Positions 1 to 5,820 of a stretch of DNA of 12,145 bases are shown piece by piece. Source of the stretch: Actinomycetes bacterium. Its GTDB lineage: Bacteria; Actinomycetota; Acidimicrobiia; Acidimicrobiales; Palsa-688. A model generated the notes under the pieces. That model was given only the letters and a program-made list of their open reading frames with translations. It had not been told where the DNA came from and did not search any database. The position numbers and the translations under genes were made by a program. Where the stretch lies: the NCBI GenBank assembly GCA_021819345.1, contig JAKARG010000045.1, positions 1 to 12,145 of the forward strand, written 5' to 3'. Numbering within the stretch: position 1 is the stretch's first letter; every line of letters begins with the position of its first letter.

Positions 1-9
1 TTCCGATCT
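1..9. other. Illumina adapter remnant at left end
   Basis: The window opens with TTCCGATCT, identical to the last nine bases of the standard Illumina adapter. Its partner, AGATCG, closes the window. The LysM reading frame also stops looking like its family at this point. These bases are best treated as untrimmed adapter and not as genome. Confidence 0.8.
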
Positions 10-371
10 ATGGTGATCAGGTTGGGGTCGCCCAGGTGGTTGAGCGTGGCCAGCTCGTCGACCGAGGTGCCGAAGTGTTGGGCGATCCCCCAAAGCGTGT
101 CGTGGGGCGCCACTCGATAGACCGCCAGGTCGTGGACCGCAGCGGTGAGCGTGACCGGCCCGAGCGGTCGAGGGGAGAGCGCCGTGGTGCCGGAGGGCGC
201 GGCGGCGGCCAGACCTACCATCGCCACCGGCAGGGCAACTGCCCACGCCCCGCCCGGTCGGGCGCTGCCCGTCCCCGGCGCTGGGGTGAGACGGTGGGCG
301 GGGGTGTAGGCTGACCGGCGACGGTGGGCGGGCGATCGGGTCCCGGTCCGGCACCCGGTGGGGTTGGTCAC
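1..371 (-). CDS. Membrane-anchored LysM protein, C-terminus cut by the contig edge
   Basis: Partial gene, 123 codons visible. The GTG start at 371 has AAGGGAG eight bases upstream. Residues 1-45 are basic and Pro/Gly/Arg rich (cytoplasmic if the protein is anchored), residues about 47-62 form a hydrophobic segment (AWAVALPVAMVGLAAAA), and a LysM domain starts at about residue 84 with YRVAPHDTLWGIAQHFG and ends in LNHLGDPNLI. LysM binds N-acetylglucosamine in peptidoglycan, so the C-terminal side should face the cell wall. A short cytoplasmic tail, one helix and a single LysM resembles ChiZ (Rv2719c), the SOS-linked division inhibitor of mycobacteria. I see no LexA-box-like sequence upstream, so SOS control is not supported. 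It could equally be the N-terminus of a longer wall hydrolase. The last codons (positions 1-9) are probably adapter. Confidence 0.82.
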   Translation of the reverse strand, partial: MTNPTGCRTGTRSPAHRRRSAYTPAHRLTPAPGTGSARPGGAWAVALPVAMVGLAAAAPSGTTALSPRPLGPVTLTAAVHDLAVYRVAPHDTLWGIAQHFGTSVDELATLNHLGDPNLITIDR

Positions 372-495
372 GGTGTCATCTCCCTTCCCGGCTCGCCGTC
401 GCCCACCCTGGGTCCCGGCCTTCGCCACCCCACGCCCTCATCGGGCCGCGGAGAGTGTCGAAGACGAGCTCGCCAGAGTGTAAACCACCGTTCCT

Positions 496-513
496 GGCGC
501 GCAAGAGCGCGCC
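496..513. promoter_or_regulatory. GC-rich inverted repeat between divergent genes
   Basis: GGCGCGC, AAGA, GCGCGCC is a perfect 7-bp stem with a 4-base loop. It lies in the 230-bp space between the divergent LysM gene (start 371) and the YbjQ-family gene (start 602). It could be an operator or an mRNA hairpin in the 5' leader of the latter. No clear -10/-35 pair was found in this space. Confidence 0.4.
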
Positions 514-601
514 CCGCGGCGCGCGGCCCTTGTCGGGGTGCGCCGGCCCGGGTAGCGTCAGGTGGGTGAGCGGCTCGCAAGCACCGGGCAGGGACATCCT
601 C

Positions 602-916
602 GTGACCACGACCAACGATGTTCCCGGCTTCCGCGTGACCCAGGTCCTCGGCGAGGTCATGGGCCTGACCGTCCGCAGCCGCAACATCGGCTCGCAGATC
701 GGTGCCGGTCTGAAGGCGCTCGCCGGTGGGGAGCTGAAGGGGATGACCAAGAACCTCTACGTGAGCCGCCAGGAGGTCGTGGACCGGATGCTCGACGAGG
801 CGCGCTCGCTCGGGGCGAACGCCGTCCTGGCGATGCGCTTCGACACCTCCGAGCTCGGCCAGACCTGGACCGAGATCTGCGCCTACGGGACCGCCGCGGT
901 GATCGCTCCGGCCTGA
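602..916 (+). CDS. YbjQ/UPF0145 family protein (putative heavy-metal-binding domain)
   Basis: The protein is 104 aa from the GTG at 602, which has AGGGA seven bases upstream. The family signature is clear from the N-terminus (VTTTNDVPGFRVTQVLGEV) through LTVRSRNIGSQIGAGLKAL and GGELKGMTKNLYVSRQEVV to LGANAVLAMRFDTSELG and ICAYGTAAVI. The family (PF01906) is about 105 aa and forms small oligomeric rings; its biochemical role is not established, and metal binding is only a family-level suggestion. Longer in-frame ORFs (GTG at 566 or further upstream) add sequence unlike the family, so 602 is preferred. It appears to be a single-gene unit, since the next gene lies on the other strand. Confidence 0.9.
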   Translation: MTTTNDVPGFRVTQVLGEVMGLTVRSRNIGSQIGAGLKALAGGELKGMTKNLYVSRQEVVDRMLDEARSLGANAVLAMRFDTSELGQTWTEICAYGTAAVIAPA

Positions 917-950
917 TCGGGTCCGGGAACGGGGGATCCAGGGTGGTTTA

Positions 951-1147
951 CTAAGCCGAGCGTAAGTCGGTCGACTCTCCAGCGATGATGTAGCCGAGAT
1001 TGGGATCACAGAAGAAGTTACGGATGGTCTCGGGCATCTCGACTAGCCGATCGAGCGCTGCCGTAGCCTTGCGGCGCAAGTCCTCGCCTGGCTTACCCAC
1101 GCCAGCCGACTATAAGCGTCAAACTCCGACCGTTGCTCACGAGTCAC
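951..1147 (-). pseudogene. Small unrecognised gene broken by a one-base frameshift
   Basis: On the minus strand a GTG at 1147 opens a frame reading VTREQRSEFDAYSRLAW. One base out of frame the sequence then reads GKPGEDLRRKATAALDRLV, EMPETIRNFFCDPNLGYI, and IAGESTDLRSA with a TAG ending at 951. Joined at the GGG run near 1097-1099, as if one G were missing, the two halves give a 65-aa protein of ordinary composition. Read separately, the first half runs into Arg-rich junk, and the second has no good start other than a GTG at 1100 without a ribosome binding site. I do not recognise the family. The break may be a real mutation or a homopolymer error in the assembly. Start and function are uncertain. 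Confidence 0.55.
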
Positions 1148-1280
1148 CCACGCAGCTCACCCAGCCCCCTGACCCGATAGCTTCGGACGCCACCGGCATG
1201 GCGAACGGCTTGGGGGCGGTCGCCCACCGTCGAGTCGGCGAACGTACGTCCCGTTGCGGGATCTGCTGCCGGGGGACAGC

Positions 1281-1634
1281 TCAGGTGCTGGGGGTGGACA
1301 GGCTGGCGGCGACACCGTCGGGATCGGCGCAGCCGATGACCCAATCGTCGTAGTCGGCGCCGCCGAAGCAGATGCGCACGCCACGCGGGTTGCCGTGGTG
1401 CACGACTGCGAAGGTCCTGGTCCCCTGGTCTACGTAGGTGCCGACCGCCACGAACCCGGGAACCCCGGTTCCTGGCATACGCATGCCATGCACTGCGCCC
1501 ATCGCGTCTTCGAGCACGTCGACACCACGGAGCGCGCTCAGCGGCGCCCGTAGGTCACCGTGGAGCCCTTCGACCTTCTCCGCTCGGCTCAGGCGCAGCA
1601 CCACCTGGTCATCTTCGATAGCTATTTTGGCCAT
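1281..1634 (-). CDS. Conserved hypothetical protein, PH-like actinobacterial family
   Basis: The protein is 117 aa. The ATG at 1634 has AAGGAG six bases upstream, which is better than the adjacent in-frame GTG at 1637. The pattern of mostly beta-strand stretches, LRLSRAEKVEGLHGDLRAPL, then RGVDVLEDA, MPGTGVPGFVAVGTYV, TFAVVHHGNPRGVRICF and DYDDWVIGCADPD, matches a small family common in actinobacteria that I associate with a PH-like fold. No catalytic motif, signal peptide or membrane segment is seen, so it should be cytoplasmic. It lies 68 bases downstream of the DUF1648-like gene on the same strand and may be co-transcribed with the GntR operon. The bPH-like C-terminus of that neighbour makes a related role possible, but this is inference. 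Confidence 0.8.
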   Translation of the reverse strand: MAKIAIEDDQVVLRLSRAEKVEGLHGDLRAPLSALRGVDVLEDAMGAVHGMRMPGTGVPGFVAVGTYVDQGTRTFAVVHHGNPRGVRICFGGADYDDWVIGCADPDGVAASLSTPST

Positions 1635-1702
1635 CACGCACTCCTTGGTTGAGTTGACACGCTAGGTGCCGGACACCGCCTCGACGACCGCTCGCCCGAC
1701 GG

Positions 1703-2671
1703 TCATGTCCCACCTGCCCGGCCGATCTCGTCGTTGATGAGCGCAGCTGCGATGGCGGCATCGTCAACGGTGAGGAGAAAGCTGCGGTGCCCGACGAGGT
1801 CTAGGCGCAGCGCCTCACCGCCTCGGAGGATCACCGCCGCGCGCCCAAATAGCCGCAAGCTTCCCCGATAGCCCCAGCTCACGGGGCTCACCTCGGTCGA
1901 CTCGGCCCCGGTGATCTGGTCGAGAGCGATGTGCTGGCGTGGCCAGCGAAGCGGACCGTAGGTCACGCTGACACCCGATGCGCTGGCAAGGGCGCGAACC
2001 GAGGTTAGCTCCACCGACCCCAGGGCCACGACCCAGAGCAGCGCCCCGAGCAGCCAGTTGCCCGACAGCCCTGCCAAGGTCCCTGCTCCGAGTGCGCCGA
2101 GCGCCACGGGAAGCGCCCAGCGGCTCCGGGCCGTGCCGACCCAGAGGGCACGTTGCGCGCCGTGCAGGCCCAGGCTCGGCGCAGGCCCGACTCGGCGGGT
2201 CTTGTTCCCCCCGAGGTGCCTGTGCCACCGGGCGGCAATAAGAGCTCCGCCGGCGAGGAGGAGTGGAGCTCCGAGCAGCGCCACCATCACGCCAGCGCCG
2301 GGACCTCGCGCCTCGCGCCAGGTGCCCACATTGAGATTGGCCGTGGTCACGACGAGCGAGCCAGTCGCAGCGGTCGCACCCAGAAGGACGCCTGGGACAA
2401 GGAGCCAAGGCGAGAGCGAAGGGCGCCTCCGGTGGCGCGCTACCCACGAGGCCATGAGAGCGGCACCGACAAGGCTCTCTAGGAGCACTATCCCGAGCTC
2501 CCGGGCTCTGGGGACCGACCCGTTCGGGGTTCCCCCGACGCCCCAGTGATCGGCGAGGCGTGCTGGCAGAGCAGACCAGCCGACCAAGACCGGGAGCGCT
2601 GCTGCAAGGACCAGGGCGCATGGCACGATCACCCCGAGCGTGACGGCCTTCCAAGAAGCTGGCCGTCTCAC
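1703..2671 (-). CDS. DUF1648-like polytopic membrane protein with C-terminal PH-like region
   Basis: The protein is 322 aa. The GTG start at 2671 overlaps the stop of the GntR gene (GTGA), which implies translational coupling. Hydrophobic segments lie at about residues 9-31, 59-78, 88-108, 126-147 and in two or three stretches between 180 and 222. The loop after the first helix carries LADHWGVGGTPNGSVP, the hallmark of DUF1648 (PF07853). Residues about 230-322 look soluble and beta-rich (SGVSVTYGPLRWPR, then WGYRGSLRLFGRAAVILR, then FLLTVDDA) and resemble a bacterial PH-type domain. YtrA-type GntR repressors are often paired with membrane proteins of this kind or with ABC exporters, typically in cell-envelope stress responses. 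The substrate or partner is unknown. Confidence 0.87.
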   Translation of the reverse strand: MRRPASWKAVTLGVIVPCALVLAAALPVLVGWSALPARLADHWGVGGTPNGSVPRARELGIVLLESLVGAALMASWVARHRRRPSLSPWLLVPGVLLGATAATGSLVVTTANLNVGTWREARGPGAGVMVALLGAPLLLAGGALIAARWHRHLGGNKTRRVGPAPSLGLHGAQRALWVGTARSRWALPVALGALGAGTLAGLSGNWLLGALLWVVALGSVELTSVRALASASGVSVTYGPLRWPRQHIALDQITGAESTEVSPVSWGYRGSLRLFGRAAVILRGGEALRLDLVGHRSFLLTVDDAAIAAALINDEIGRAGGT

Positions 2672-3015
2672 AACTGGGACGCCACGAGCTCGAGGATGTC
2701 TGCCCGGCTGAGCCCCTGACGCTGTGCAGCGCTCACCAGGGACCGTGCCTCGTCGACGAGGCGAGCTCTCGAGGGCCCGGAGCCACTCACCACCGCCCCT
2801 CGCCTCGGGCGGAGCTCGATCAGGCCTTCGTCGCGCAGCTCGGCGTAGGCACGCAGCACCGTGTGGACGTTGACGCCCGTCGCCTCCGCCAGCTCCTTCG
2901 AGGTCGGCAGGCGCTGGCCAGCCTGGACCTCCCCACGGCCGAGCGCTCCGCGGATCGCGTCAGCGATCTGCTCGTGGATCGTCCGGTTGGAGCCAGGGTC
3001 GACCCGGATCAGCAT
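2668..3015 (-). CDS. GntR-family repressor, YtrA type
   Basis: The protein is 115 aa, the usual length for the short YtrA subfamily. A winged helix-turn-helix fills residues about 10-75 (TIHEQIADAIRGALGRGEVQ, then LPTSKELAEATGVNVHTVLR, then GLIELRPRRGAVV). A short C-terminal helical tail (about 80-115) probably dimerises; there is no large effector domain. It is the first gene of the minus-strand operon and overlaps the membrane-protein gene by GTGA, so it likely represses its own operon. The ATG at 3015 lacks a good ribosome binding site, and an in-frame stop just upstream rules out a longer form. Translation may depend on the short leader ORF noted separately. Confidence 0.93.
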   Translation of the reverse strand: MLIRVDPGSNRTIHEQIADAIRGALGRGEVQAGQRLPTSKELAEATGVNVHTVLRAYAELRDEGLIELRPRRGAVVSGSGPSRARLVDEARSLVSAAQRQGLSRADILELVASQL

Positions 3016-3041
3016 CTCGTGGCGTGACGTCCCGAGGCCAT
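3012..3041 (-). CDS. Possible 10-codon leader ORF overlapping the GntR start
   Basis: The minus strand has GGAGGTG followed by a suitably spaced ATG that opens MASGRHATRC and ends in TGA. That stop sits inside ATGCTGA, which also contains the ATG of the GntR gene. The GntR start has no comparable ribosome binding site, so ribosomes could terminate here and restart on the repressor gene. No peptide family is expected at this length; this is a reading of signals, not proof of translation. Confidence 0.4.
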
Positions 3042-3071
3042 CGCACCATCACCTCCGTACTTGCTTTTCAC

Positions 3072-3082
3072 TAGTCTGACTA
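3072..3082. promoter_or_regulatory. Palindromic operator candidate for the GntR operon
   Basis: TAGTCTGACTA is a perfect palindrome with one central base, 57 bases upstream of the GntR start. On the minus strand it overlaps TATAGT, the best -10 candidate for this operon; no convincing -35 is visible. A dyad over the -10 box suits autorepression by a dimeric GntR protein. Confidence 0.5.
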
Positions 3083-3153
3083 TAACAATACGAGGTGTGG
3101 TTCACGAAGGCCATCTGACGTCCCCACCCCATGTGAGGGTGCGGGCGCCTTCT

Positions 3154-3174
3154 CCTGGCCCTCGGTCGGCCAGG
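3154..3174. promoter_or_regulatory. Inverted repeat between the GntR and mazEF promoters
   Basis: CCTGGCC and GGCCAGG form a perfect 7-bp stem around a 7-base loop. It lies between two divergent transcription units, so it is not at the end of any gene and has no T-run. A regulatory or mRNA-structure role is possible; no function can be assigned. Confidence 0.35.
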
Positions 3175-3225
3175 ACCGCCATACCGAGGACTTCTCTCGG
3201 GCGATCCCTTACTGCAACTGCAGGT

Positions 3226-3249
3226 GGGATGGCGGGATGGCGCGATGGC
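3226..3249 (+). repeat. Three 8-bp tandem repeats upstream of the antitoxin gene
   Basis: GGGATGGC occurs twice in a row (3226-3233, 3234-3241), followed by GCGATGGC (3242-3249), ending 28 bases before the antitoxin GTG. Ribbon-helix-helix antitoxins commonly bind short direct or inverted repeats in their own promoter, so this may be the autoregulatory operator. That role is inference. Confidence 0.5.
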
Positions 3250-3277
3250 GTGGCAGATTTCGTGCTACAGAGGCCTC

Positions 3278-3526
3278 GTGGCTTCACGCGTGGTCCGTGC
3301 CCGGCTCGATGCCGGGGCCGAGCAGGCGCTAGCGACCTTGATGCGAGAGGGGCGCAACGAGTCCGAAGCCGTGTGCACGGCCCTTGTCGAGGCAGCTGAC
3401 CGGCGACACCGGCGCTGGGTACTAGCCGAGGAGGTGCGGCGGCTCGCCAACGACCCCGCGGACACCGAAGAGCGCCGGGCCGTCATGGCCGACATGGACG
3501 CCATCTCGGCCGACTGGCCGGAGTGA
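3278..3526 (+). CDS. Antitoxin of a MazEF-type pair, ribbon-helix-helix-like
   Basis: The protein is 82 aa. The N-terminal part (about residues 4-40: RVVRARLDAGAEQAL, then LMREGRNESEAVCTALVEAA) has the strand-helix-helix pattern of ribbon-helix-helix DNA-binding antitoxins. The acidic, charged tail (about 45-82, with EERRAVMADMDAISADWPE) would wrap the toxin. The GTG at 3278 has AGAGG five bases upstream. An in-frame ATG at 3245, inside the tandem repeats, would add 11 residues and cannot be excluded. Its stop overlaps the toxin start (GTGA), the usual coupling in such operons. The toxin-binding tail is assigned from context, not from a recognised family. Confidence 0.82.
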   Translation: MASRVVRARLDAGAEQALATLMREGRNESEAVCTALVEAADRRHRRWVLAEEVRRLANDPADTEERRAVMADMDAISADWPE

Positions 3527-3837
3527 ACCGCGGCGAGGTGTACCGCATTCGGCTCCCGGCCGGGCGTGGCCACGAACAGCGAGGCCTGCGCTACGCCGTC
3601 ATCGTGCAGGCCGACGAGTTGCTCGGGCTGTCTACGGCCCTCGTCGCACCGACGTCGCGGAGCGCCGCGCCGGCTGTACTCCGGCCAGAGATCGACTTGG
3701 CTGGCGAGGTGACCCGGGTCCTGGTCGAGCAACTCCGCGCCGTCGACCTGAAGCGCTTGGGTGAGCACGTCGGGCGCCTGACGCTCGAAGAGCAAGGAGC
3801 CGTCGACGACTCGTTGGAGCTCGCCCTCGGCTTGTAG
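3523..3837 (+). CDS. MazF/PemK-family toxin (mRNA-cleaving ribonuclease)
   Basis: The protein is 104 aa, normal for the family. Typical elements are present in order: NRGEVYRIRLPAGRGHEQRG at the N-terminus, then LRYAVIVQADELLG, a T-S pair in VAPTSRSA, and VLVEQLRAVDLKRLGEHVGR. MazF proteins cut mRNA or stable RNA at short sequences, stopping growth unless held by the antitoxin. The conserved Arg after the EQ pair (EQRG) and the Thr of APTSRS correspond to catalytic-region residues in this family. The GTG at 3523 overlaps the antitoxin TGA, so the pair is co-translated. The reading frame is intact. The cleavage site cannot be predicted from sequence alone. Confidence 0.93.
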   Translation: MNRGEVYRIRLPAGRGHEQRGLRYAVIVQADELLGLSTALVAPTSRSAAPAVLRPEIDLAGEVTRVLVEQLRAVDLKRLGEHVGRLTLEEQGAVDDSLELALGL

Positions 3838-3865
3838 AACGCGCGCCGCTTGGTCGGTCGAGTAC

Positions 3866-3884
3866 CTGACCAGGGCTTGGTCAG
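3866..3884. terminator. Hairpin between convergent genes, possible bidirectional terminator
   Basis: CTGACCA, GGGCT, TGGTCAG is a perfect 7-bp stem with a 5-base loop. It lies 28 bases after the mazF-like stop and just below the stop of the convergent membrane-protein gene (3890). There is no T-run on either side, so it is not a classic intrinsic terminator, but its position suits stopping both transcripts. Confidence 0.5.
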
Positions 3885-3889
3885 TGGGC

Positions 3890-4285
3890 TCACCGGGGGA
3901 GGACCACCGGGGCTGCGACAGCCCACTCCCGCGACGCCGCCCGAGCAGCCAGCGGCAAGCTCCGGTAGCCGTAGATGTTGCACTCGGGGATCCAGCGGGC
4001 ACCCACCCGCCGCAGTGGCGCCGGGCAGACATGGTCAGCGCCGCCCGGCGAGCGGAAGCAGAGCACCAGCAGACCAACGACAGCGGACGCCATCACCGCA
4101 CAGGCCACCCCAGCACCGACAGCTCGTGCCGTCGGGTCCCACCGGCCTCCGGTAGCCGCAAGCCCGGCGTCCACGAACAGCCAGACCGCACCCAGGACCG
4201 CCAACGCGGTCATCGCCGCCACGGCCACCCCTACCTGCCCCCGTGTTGCGTTCGAGGAGGTCCCGGTGCCGACGCGCCCGAGCAC
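3890..4285 (-). CDS. Hypothetical small membrane protein, two helices
   Basis: Up to 131 aa. Two hydrophobic helices are clear: VGVAVAAMTALAVLGAVWLF and, after a short loop with ATGGRWDPTARAV, GAGVACAVMASAVVGLLVL. A soluble tail of about 50 residues follows, with two cysteines (HVCPAP, PECNIYGYRS). I do not recognise a family. The start is unsettled: the GTG at 4285 has no ribosome binding site, while GTGs at 4228 and 4222 follow G-rich stretches with AGG and would still give both helices. The upstream side abuts the decayed transposase end, so its original promoter may have been altered. The two-helix pattern and lack of stops support a real gene, but composition could mislead at this GC content. 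Confidence 0.55.
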   Translation of the reverse strand: MLGRVGTGTSSNATRGQVGVAVAAMTALAVLGAVWLFVDAGLAATGGRWDPTARAVGAGVACAVMASAVVGLLVLCFRSPGGADHVCPAPLRRVGARWIPECNIYGYRSLPLAARAASREWAVAAPVVLPR

Positions 4286-4321
4286 CCGAGGCGAGGTTCG
4301 CTCGGAGCTCGACTTTCGCAG

Positions 4322-4633
4322 CTATGCCGCTGGGTCCTCCCAGGCCAGGCGCAGGAGATCGAATTCTGCTGAGGTGACCGCCAGGGGGTGAACGCGTGGA
4401 AATCGGGCGGTGATGATCACCCGGCGAAGCCTGGCGAGCATGTCGAGCACCGACGGCCGGACGTTGTCGCGCTACCACGGTGAACCCTCACGCACCTGTT
4501 GGACGTCGTCAGGGTGGTGGCCGGCGTTGACGTACCAGAGCACGGCGATCGTGCCGGCGACGAACCCGAACGGCACGGTGCGCTCGACGGCGACGGGCCG
4601 ATTGCGGGAGGCGGCTCGAGTCCTCGGTGCCTT
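4322..4633 (-). pseudogene. Decayed transposase 3' end with in-frame TAG
   Basis: One minus-strand frame reads NRPVAVERTVPFGFVAGT, then IAVLWYVNAGHHPDDV and REGSPW, then TAG at 4474-4472, and continues in the same frame RPSVLDMLARLRRVIITARF and EFDLLRLAWEDPAA to a TAG at 4324-4322. I recognise this as the C-terminal end of transposases widespread in high-GC actinobacteria, which typically read W-Y after the S/A-P and before a P-S-x-x-D-M segment. The first TAG replaces that Tyr. The exact IS family is uncertain (a DDE type is likely). No N-terminal or catalytic part exists, because dusB ends 27 bases upstream. The upstream boundary (about 4633) is approximate. Confidence 0.72.
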
Positions 4634-4659
4634 TGGAACGGGGGACGAGCGCAGCGCGC

Positions 4660-5820
4660 TCAACCACCCGAGGCCAGCGAGTCGGCGCCGCTCGGAGGGA
4701 TCGGGTTGCCGGCGTCCTCGAGCCAGCCTTCGGGTAGCACGACGCGCCGCGGGCCTGCCGAATGTCCCCTCGGGAGGGCCTCGGAGCCCCTCGGAAGGCC
4801 GAGCGAGCGGTCGAGGAGCGCGAGCTCTCGGTCGAGCTCGGCGAGGCTCTCCACGGACGCCAGCCCGAGACGGGCGGCCGGCCCTACCGGGTAGCCGGTC
4901 AGGTACCAGCCGACGTGGCGGCGGATGTCGCGAGCCGCAGCCGCCTCCCCGAGGTTGTCGGCCAGCAGGGCCGCGTGGCGCGCCAGGGTGTCGGCGACGG
5001 TCCCGAGCTGCGGTGGGGGAGGCGGGGGCCGGCCGGCGAACGCGGCAGCGAGCTCGGCGAACAGCCACGGTCTACCGAGGGCTCCTCGCCCGACCACCAC
5101 GCCGTCACAACCGGTGGCTGCGAGCATCGCCACGGCGTCGCAGGAGGTCCAGATGTCGCCGTTGCCGAGGACCGGCACGTGGCGGAGGGTCTGCTTCAGG
5201 GCGGCGATCGCCTCCAGGTCGGCGGTGCCCGAGTAGAGCTGCTCCGCGCTGCGGGCGTGGAGCGTGACGGCTGCGGCGCCCTCGTTCTCGGCGATCAGGC
5301 CGGCCCTGGGGGCGGTCACCACCGAGGGGCTGATCCCGGTGCGCATCTTGACCGTGACCGGCACGGCGCCGGCAGCGCCGACCGCCGCGGCGACGATGCG
5401 CCCGAAGAGCACCGGGTGGGCCGGGAGGGCGGCGCCGCCGCCCCTCCGGGTCACCTTCGGGGCAGGGCAGCCGAAGTTCAAGTCGACGTGGTCCACTCCC
5501 CACTCGTCGACCAGCCGGCGCACGGCGGCGCCGACCACCTCCGGGTCGACCCCGTAGAGCTGGACGCTGCGGACCGCGTCACCGGGTCCGCGAGCGAGCA
5601 TCCGGTGGGTGCGGGGGTTGCCCTCGACCAGCGCCCGGGCGGTGATCATCTCGCTCACGTAGAGCCCGGCGCCGTGCTCGGCGCACAGGGCACGGAAGGC
5701 TGCGGTGGTGACGCCGGCCATCGGTGCGAGGACCACCGGAGGGTCGACCACGAGCGGTCCGATGTGCAGTGCCCGAGCTGTCGGCGGCGCGCCGGGCCCT
5801 CCTCGGGTCAGCTCGTCCAC
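4660..5820 (-). CDS. dusB: tRNA-dihydrouridine synthase, DusB type
   Basis: The protein is 386 aa from the GTG at 5820. It reduces uridines in the tRNA D-loop using FMN and NADPH, in the cytoplasm. The TIM-barrel hallmarks occur in order: VVLAPMAGVT (residues 29-38, FMN site), SEMITARAL, SVQLYGVDP, HVDLNFGCPAPKVTRRGGGA (catalytic Cys about 118), VTVKMRTGIS, TLHARSAEQLYSG, LGNGDIW and GVVVGRGALGRPWLF (phosphate binding), then the C-terminal helical tRNA-binding region. The start is unclear: family homology begins near LHIGPL (5769), where only CTG is available. The GTG at 5820 overlaps the maf 3' end and is the nearest standard start. A GAGGAGG right after the maf stop is not followed by a start codon at normal distance. 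Confidence 0.94.
   Translation of the reverse strand: MDELTRGGPGAPPTARALHIGPLVVDPPVVLAPMAGVTTAAFRALCAEHGAGLYVSEMITARALVEGNPRTHRMLARGPGDAVRSVQLYGVDPEVVGAAVRRLVDEWGVDHVDLNFGCPAPKVTRRGGGAALPAHPVLFGRIVAAAVGAAGAVPVTVKMRTGISPSVVTAPRAGLIAENEGAAAVTLHARSAEQLYSGTADLEAIAALKQTLRHVPVLGNGDIWTSCDAVAMLAATGCDGVVVGRGALGRPWLFAELAAAFAGRPPPPPPQLGTVADTLARHAALLADNLGEAAAARDIRRHVGWYLTGYPVGPAARLGLASVESLAELDRELALLDRSLGLPRGSEALPRGHSAGPRRVVLPEGWLEDAGNPIPPSGADSLASGG

Noticed and set aside
372..601. LexA/SOS box upstream of the LysM gene
   Set aside because: No sequence resembling the actinobacterial TCGAAC-type dyad was found.
1000..1353. Plus-strand 117-codon frame
   Set aside because: Low-complexity Ser/Arg content, antisense to the broken small gene and to the PH-like gene; no ribosome binding site.
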